Source: Ampelomyces quisqualis | Taxonomy: Eukaryota; Ascomycota; Dothideomycetes; Pleosporales; Phaeosphaeriaceae | Length of the DNA stretch: 64,000 bases | Assembly: GCA_018398575.1 (NCBI GenBank) | Contig: JAGTXZ010000005.1 | Coordinates: forward strand, 3,348,001 to 3,412,000 | Reading direction: 5' to 3' | Shown: one piece after another, positions 58,578-64,000 of the stretch | Layout of the letters: every line of letters starts with the position of its first letter | How positions within the stretch are numbered: position 1 is the stretch's first letter | Made by a program: the position numbers and the translations under genes | The notes under the pieces: model-generated | What the model was told of the DNA's origin: nothing | The model's database searches: none | What the model saw: the letters and a program-made list of their open reading frames with translations, nothing else

Positions 58578-59244
58578 CTATTCCATGACAACCGTCGCAC
58601 CCAGCGCCTTGAGTGTCTCTACGATCTTCTCTGCCTCTTCCTTGGGCACGCCCTCCTTCATCAGCTTGGGCGCGCTCTCCACAAACTTCTTGCTATCCAC
58701 CAAGCTCAAGCCCAACATAGCCTTGATCTCCTTGATGACCTTTGGCTTCGCGCCGGCGTCGAACTTCTCGAGTTTGAGGTTGAAGAGCGTCTTCTCGGCT
58801 GCGGCGGGGGCGGCTTCCTCTTCTTCGACTGGTGCAGCTGCTGGTGCTGCACCGCCAGCTCCCCCAGCTACGAAGCCACCCATTGGCATGTCGGGGATTT
58901 TCAAGCGTTCCTGTGCGAAAGCAGGTCAGCACCAGGTGTCTTCATTTGTCGGCGAGCACAGCTTTTGGCGTTCCAATGCGCGCAACACATGACCTCCGCT
59001 TGTTACCTCCCCCTCCAACTGCCAATATCAAGCCTACCTTCAATGTTGACACCAAGTCCGCAGTCTCCAACAAAGTCAATTGGCTGATCTGGTCCACGAT
59101 TGTCGCAATCTTGGGGTTCGCATCGCCTGATGCCCATCTCCGCTGTATCCTCTGCCGTGTGGCGCCAATCGTCGGTCGTACGTAAGCGGCGGGCCTGGCT
59201 GTGCAGATGCATAGCCTCAAGGCGCGAGATGCTGGGGCGGACAT
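58578..59244 (-). CDS. Mitochondrial large-subunit ribosomal protein bL12m
   Basis: Exons complement(59038-59244) and complement(58578-58910); intron 127 nt, phase 0; 179 aa. It is the mitochondrial counterpart of bacterial L7/L12, the stalk protein that recruits translation factors. Residues 1-36 form a basic presequence (RALRLCICTARPAAYVR). Then comes the N-terminal dimerisation helix (IATIVDQISQLTLLETADLV), an Ala/Glu/Pro hinge, and the C-terminal domain EKFDAGAKPKVIKEIKAMLGLSLVDSKKFVE ending ALGATVVME (given in parts here). Length fits. Divergent from midasin with about 275 bp between starts. Confidence 0.95.
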
Positions 59245-59519
59245 GATGCCGTGGGATGTTGTGGCCGCGATGGGACGGTGTGCTTACTGCTTGCCTCTCA
59301 CTGTCGTGCCGTGCTGTGCTTTCCTGAGATTTTGCGGAGCGGACGACTCTCGATTAGGTGTAGCGCCTTGGCGACATGCTAGTCAAGGGCCCGCAAAAAA
59401 GTTAAGAGAACTTCGAGGTCGCAGCAGCAACGCCACGAACACGACTATTCGGGCATATTGACGCGTCGAAACTATGGGAAGGCGCCCCAGTTCTACTACA
59501 CGACAGATTGCATCCGAAG

Positions 59520-62500
59520 ATGCCACACAACAACCCCCGGAAAGCCAGTGAGATGGTCAAATTCGACCAGCTTGCCACGGAAGCTCTGAAGCCTAGAGTC
59601 ACGGACGACATTTTTGTCCAGAATGATGGGGTTTTCACGGAGCTGTGTGCGCGGTGGATTCAGAGCAGTCAGGCAACCGGTGCCAAGATCGCGGCTTTGG
59701 GACGAGTATTACCGCTTGCGCCTCACCTCGCGGAGCACGTGGAACGCTTTTTACAGAACGTATCAGACTCGCCGGTCATAAGATCGCATGGAATAGTGTC
59801 CTACAGAGAAGCTTTGGCTGCCTTTTCAGAGTCAGAACTGCTGGAATCTGTTCTGGGAACATTTCGACTACTCAGCTACGACTGTCGAAGCTTCGCAAAA
59901 CATGTGCGACCACTTGCTCTGGAAAGCCTGTTTCAGCACCCGAGTCATACTATCAGATACGTCGCCATACGAGCCTTCTGTCTGTACATACATGCGGCCG
60001 ACTTTGCCACCCAGGATTTACTAAAGAGATATGTTGGAGAGAAAGAGATCAATGGAGCGTGGGAAGGTCAGCAGATCGACTACCGGTTCTTATCGTTATG
60101 GGAGGAGAAGAGATGGAAGACTATAGAGTCCAAGTTGCAGGAGCAACGATCCGGAGAAAGTGCATCGCGTACCTCAATCTCATTCACGGACCTTTCTTCT
60201 TTCACAATTGATGTTAAGGGCGTCCTATTGCCGCGCTTGGACGGAGCACCGTCACAAGAGAAGCCGTCTAAACTTGTCACAACACCAACAACCGATTCGA
60301 ATGTCAAGAACATAGCGCAAGCGCTTCTCCAACCAAGCCCCATCTTACTTACTGGTCTTGCAGGCTCTGGCAAGACGCTTTTGGTTCGTCATTTTGCATG
60401 GCAACTTAACAAACTAGACAAGATGGTGACGCTTCATCTTAACGAGCAGAGCGATGCGAAGCTACTCATTGGGATGTATGCGACGGGAGCGAAACCGGGA
60501 ACATTCAGTTGGCGACCAGGCGTGCTGACCACAGCTGTACGAGAAGGAAGGTGGATATTCATTGAAGATCTCGATCGTGCACCAAACGAGGTCATCAGCA
60601 CTCTCTTGCCACTTATCGAACGTGGGGAGCTTCTTATACCAAGCCGCGGTGAAATAGTACGAGCCGCAAGAGGTTTCCGCATCATTGCAACGATGCGAAG
60701 TACGCTGAACCCCCGGGGTCAAGAAATCGTACCTCGACAGAACATGATCGGACACCGTTTTTGGAAGTCGATAACAGTGCACATGCCGGCCTTGTCTGAA
60801 TTCCAAAACATAATAAGCACCACACATCCACGTTTACGAGAACACTTGTCTGGCATAATGCATGTATACAAGCGCTTGATTGACTTGTACTCTAACGCAA
60901 AGTTCTCGTCCGAGAATGGCACATCGCTGCGAGCAATGACACCACGAGATCTGTTGAAATGGTGTGATAGGATCGATGCACTGCTTGCACCATCACAAAC
61001 CTTTCAAGCTGCGCAAAAGGATGAGATCTTTATGGAGGCCTTTGATTGTTTCGCCGGTAGCCTACGCAGCTACAATGCGCGGCTTAGAGTCATGGCATGT
61101 GTGGCTGAAGAGCTACATATCGACCCTCAGCGCAGAGACCATTTGTTGACGGATCGAGAGGTCAAGTTACAAGTCTCGTCCAAGAGCACTGCTTCAGGAA
61201 GTATTCAGATTGGACGAACGAGACTAGCGAAGCACCAGGTCACAAAAAGGATAGCATCGAACCGCCCATTTTCCACCAACAATTACACACTGCGTCTGCT
61301 CGAGAAAATTGCGGTGGCAGTCGACCGGCAAGAGCCCCTATTACTTGTGGGTGAGACTGGTACTGGAAAGACGACCTGCATACAATATCTCGCTGAGCAG
61401 CTAGGGCGTAAGCTCGTAGCCTTTAATTTGTCACAGCAAAGTGAAAGCGGCGACTTGTTGGGTGGCTACAAACCTGTCAACATTCGGAGCCTGGTTATCC
61501 CCCTCAAGGATGAGTTCGATGACATCTTCGGGACAACATTCTCAAGGAAGAAGAACCAACGCTTCATTGAGATGCTGGGAAAGCGCCTGGCCAAAGGTGA
61601 ATGGAAACGAGTATGCACGCTATGGCGCGAGGCACTCAAAATGGTGGACGCTGCCAGAAAAGATCACGAGTCTCAAACGTCGTCGCCAGATCCAGATGGC
61701 GAACAGCCGAAGAAAAAGAGAAAGATGGACTCACTTCCTGCGAAATTTCCCACCGCGCGATGGGATAAATTTGCAACCGATCTTTACGACCTCGAGGCGC
61801 AGCTTGCTAGCGGATCGGAAGCTTTTGCGTTCTCATTCCTCGAAGGCAACATTGTCAAAGCAGTCCGAAACGGTGACTGGATCTTACTTGACGAAATCAA
61901 CCTGGCTTCTTCGGATACCCTTGAGGCACTTACCGACCTACTAGGAGGTGGCCCAGACGGTAACCCTTCAATTCTACTTACGGAGACCGGAAACGTAGAA
62001 CGAGTGATCGCACATCCAAATTTCAGAGTCTTCGCTGCTATGAACCCAGCAACAGATGTTGGCAAGAAGGATCTACCGCCAGGGATTCGCTCGCGTTTCA
62101 CGGAGCTGTATGTCGAAAGTCCTGATGGCGATGAGAAAAGCTTGCGGAGCATCGTCGAGAAATATCTTGGAGGCGATGGCACGGACCAGAACATCATTCG
62201 AGTTGCTCAGGATGTGACTTCGCTCTATTTGAAGATCCAAGAGATGGCGAAATCGAACAGACTTGTCGATGGTGCTGACCAAAAGGCACATTTCAGTCTT
62301 CGAACGCTGACTCGAACGCTTTCGTACGCCAGGGATATTGCTCCGCTTAGTACGCTACGGAGAGCGCTCTATGAAGGCTTTCACATGAGTTTCTTGACGT
62401 TTCTAGGGAAGGCATCCGAAGACTTGGTCGCACCACTGATCTCAGAGCACCTCTTCCCACAAAGAGGAATGGTTAAGAAAGAGCTCGGTCAGCCACTCCG

Positions 62501-64000
62501 ACAGCCAAATGATGGTCGAAGCTATATTGCGCAGGGACATTATTGGCTTCGACAAGGCGTGCTTCCCGTACAGGAACAACCGCATTATATTATTACTGCT
62601 TTTGTTCAGCGCAACATGAATAATCTCATACGGGCTGCATCAACGCGACGGTACCCTGTGCTCATACAAGGACCGACTTCTTCTGGCAAAACAAGTATGA
62701 TCGAGTATCTTGCAAAGAAATCCGGCAACAAGTTCGTACGCATCAACAACCACGAACACACGGATTTACAAGAGTATCTCGGATCGTACGTCTCTGGCGC
62801 CGACGGAAAGCTTACATTCCAAGAGGGTATCCTTGTCAAAGCCTTGCGGGAAGGTCACTGGATCGTGCTAGATGAACTCAACTTGGCGCCTACCGATGTA
62901 CTTGAAGCACTCAATCGACTTCTCGACGACAACCGAGAGCTATTGATACCGGAGACTCAAGAGGTTGTACGACCCCACGACGACTTCATGCTATTCGCAA
63001 CTCAGAATCCTGCTGGACTGTATGGAGGACGTAAAGTCCTTTCGCGAGCTTTCCGCAATCGTTTCCTTGAACTTCACTTCGACGACATACCCGTGGAGGA
63101 GCTGACCGACATCCTACACCGGCGGACCATGATACCGGAATCATGGTGCAAGCGTATTGTCAAGGTATATCAGGAGCTCTCGTCGCTCCGACAAGAGAAC
63201 CGGATTTTCGAGCAGAAAAGCTTTGCCACCTTGCGTGATCTCTTTAGATGGGCCCAACGGAAAGCAGACACGATACAGGATCTGGCCAACAACGGTTATA
63301 TGCTACTTGCTGAACGTGTTCGAAAGGAGGAAGAGCGTGTTGCTGTCAAGAACGTCCTAGAGACCGTGATGAGTAGGAACGGACCTAAGGTTGTCATTGA
63401 CGTTGAAAAGATGTTTACTGAAGATCCTTCCTCTGGCATTGCCAGTCTGATCAAGGCTGGTACCGGCGTTGGTACCGGTGTCGTATGGACACGTGCAATG
63501 CGGCGATTGTTTGTTCTCGTTGCACACGCGTTGCGCAACAATGAACCCGTCTTACTAATTGGAGAGACTGGATGCGGAAAGACTACCGTGTGTCAACTGC
63601 TGGCAGACGAGTATCACAACCAGCTCCACATACTGAACGCACACCAAAACACTGAAACGGGCGATTTGATCGGTGCCCAGCGACCGATAAGGAACCGTGC
63701 GGCAATCGAAGAGGCAATCAGAACGCAAGTCTTAGATGTTTTCAACATTGTCAAGCGTCTAGAGTTCGATCCTGCAACCCTGGACCTCGAGCACTTACTG
63801 CAAATGTACGACAAACTTGTAAAGGAAGCATTCAATGCCATCCCTACTGGTCATCGTCAAGAGATTCACGCTAATCGTATCAAAGCCGGCGCACTTTTCG
63901 AGTGGGCTGATGGAAGTCTTGTTCATGCTATGAAGCAAGGACACTATTTCCTCCTAGATGAGATCTCCTTAGCCGACGACTCCGTCCTTGAACGCCTGAA
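59520..64000 (+). CDS. MDN1: Midasin (Mdn1/Rea1) AAA-ATPase, 5' part
   Basis: Open without a stop or intron from 59520 to the window end (1493 codons; the gene continues). Midasin is a dynein-like hexameric-in-one-chain AAA ATPase that removes assembly factors (Ytm1, Rsa4) from pre-60S particles in nucleolus and nucleoplasm. Four AAA modules are seen by their Walker A motifs: GLAGSGKT (279-286), GETGTGKT (611-618), GPTSSGKT (1051-1058), GETGCGKT (1348-1355), each followed by a Walker B (IFIEDLDRAP, ILLDEINLAS, IVLDELNLAP, FLLDEISLAD). Between come sensor strands such as FRVFAAMNPATDVGKKDLP. The start is the first in-frame ATG; an ATG-less open extension runs upstream to 59406. Confidence 0.95.
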   Translation, partial: MPHNNPRKASEMVKFDQLATEALKPRVTDDIFVQNDGVFTELCARWIQSSQATGAKIAALGRVLPLAPHLAEHVERFLQNVSDSPVIRSHGIVSYREALAAFSESELLESVLGTFRLLSYDCRSFAKHVRPLALESLFQHPSHTIRYVAIRAFCLYIHAADFATQDLLKRYVGEKEINGAWEGQQIDYRFLSLWEEKRWKTIESKLQEQRSGESASRTSISFTDLSSFTIDVKGVLLPRLDGAPSQEKPSKLVTTPTTDSNVKNIAQALLQPSPILLTGLAGSGKTLLVRHFAWQLNKLDKMVTLHLNEQSDAKLLIGMYATGAKPGTFSWRPGVLTTAVREGRWIFIEDLDRAPNEVISTLLPLIERGELLIPSRGEIVRAARGFRIIATMRSTLNPRGQEIVPRQNMIGHRFWKSITVHMPALSEFQNIISTTHPRLREHLSGIMHVYKRLIDLYSNAKFSSENGTSLRAMTPRDLLKWCDRIDALLAPSQTFQAAQKDEIFMEAFDCFAGSLRSYNARLRVMACVAEELHIDPQRRDHLLTDREVKLQVSSKSTASGSIQIGRTRLAKHQVTKRIASNRPFSTNNYTLRLLEKIAVAVDRQEPLLLVGETGTGKTTCIQYLAEQLGRKLVAFNLSQQSESGDLLGGYKPVNIRSLVIPLKDEFDDIFGTTFSRKKNQRFIEMLGKRLAKGEWKRVCTLWREALKMVDAARKDHESQTSSPDPDGEQPKKKRKMDSLPAKFPTARWDKFATDLYDLEAQLASGSEAFAFSFLEGNIVKAVRNGDWILLDEINLASSDTLEALTDLLGGGPDGNPSILLTETGNVERVIAHPNFRVFAAMNPATDVGKKDLPPGIRSRFTELYVESPDGDEKSLRSIVEKYLGGDGTDQNIIRVAQDVTSLYLKIQEMAKSNRLVDGADQKAHFSLRTLTRTLSYARDIAPLSTLRRALYEGFHMSFLTFLGKASEDLVAPLISEHLFPQRGMVKKELGQPLRQPNDGRSYIAQGHYWLRQGVLPVQEQPHYIITAFVQRNMNNLIRAASTRRYPVLIQGPTSSGKTSMIEYLAKKSGNKFVRINNHEHTDLQEYLGSYVSGADGKLTFQEGILVKALREGHWIVLDELNLAPTDVLEALNRLLDDNRELLIPETQEVVRPHDDFMLFATQNPAGLYGGRKVLSRAFRNRFLELHFDDIPVEELTDILHRRTMIPESWCKRIVKVYQELSSLRQENRIFEQKSFATLRDLFRWAQRKADTIQDLANNGYMLLAERVRKEEERVAVKNVLETVMSRNGPKVVIDVEKMFTEDPSSGIASLIKAGTGVGTGVVWTRAMRRLFVLVAHALRNNEPVLLIGETGCGKTTVCQLLADEYHNQLHILNAHQNTETGDLIGAQRPIRNRAAIEEAIRTQVLDVFNIVKRLEFDPATLDLEHLLQMYDKLVKEAFNAIPTGHRQEIHANRIKAGALFEWADGSLVHAMKQGHYFLLDEISLADDSVLERL

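Noticed and set aside
59645..60211. 188-codon plus-strand frame
   Set aside because: Shadow of the midasin frame, which is open throughout and carries the AAA motifs.

Overview
The window is nuclear DNA of a filamentous ascomycete (Pezizomycotina). Genes are split by many very short introns, mostly 44-71 nt, with GT(A/G)NGT donors, CTAAC/CTGAC-like branch sites and YAG acceptors. The gene set is fungal (SRP72, Ku70, Ctk3, Hfl1-like DUF300, DOMON-b561, fungal acetate kinase, midasin). Several TpA-rich, CpA/TpG-poor blocks and C-to-T type nonsense changes look like repeat-induced point mutation (RIP). Intron size and gene style fit Dothideomycetes/Pleosporales best, but that placement is inference.

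Layout. 1-14.1 kb is dense housekeeping: the 3' part of a Drs2-type P4 flippase (+), SRP72 (-), TFIIE-alpha (-), Pus1 (+), pyruvate dehydrogenase E1-alpha (+), ferrochelatase (-), Ku70 (+). 14.1-19.6 kb shows no gene. 19.6-27.1 kb holds an Est1/SMG7-like protein (+), an MFS transporter (-) and a TMEM184/Hfl1-like membrane protein (+). 27.1-34.9 kb is accessory and decayed: a broken DUF3500 gene, an AT-rich block, an intact FAD monooxygenase and a broken MFS transporter. 34.9-44.1 kb has a nucleotidyltransferase/poly(A) polymerase-like gene with coding repeats (-), an isochorismatase-fold hydrolase with a 16-nt exon (+), acetate kinase (+) and a DOMON-cytochrome b561 protein (-). 45-51.7 kb alternates AT-rich relics with an Mpv17-family gene (+), a TMEM53-like hydrolase (-), an 8-exon mitochondrial-type ketoacyl-ACP synthase next to telomere-like repeats (+), a small unknown gene (+) and an HSL-type esterase (-). 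52-64 kb is housekeeping again: a RING-like/RS-rich protein (+), pyrroline-5-carboxylate reductase (-), Ctk3 (+), mitochondrial bL12 (-) and the first 4.5 kb of midasin (+, runs off the end).

Most genes are functionally unrelated neighbours in divergent or convergent pairs, as usual for fungi. The one stretch that reads as a former functional group is 28-34 kb, where an oxygenase survives between two pseudogenes. I see no rRNA, tRNA, CRISPR array or intact transposon. Exon coordinates were derived by hand from splice sites, reading-frame phase and remembered family conservation; no search or alignment was run.
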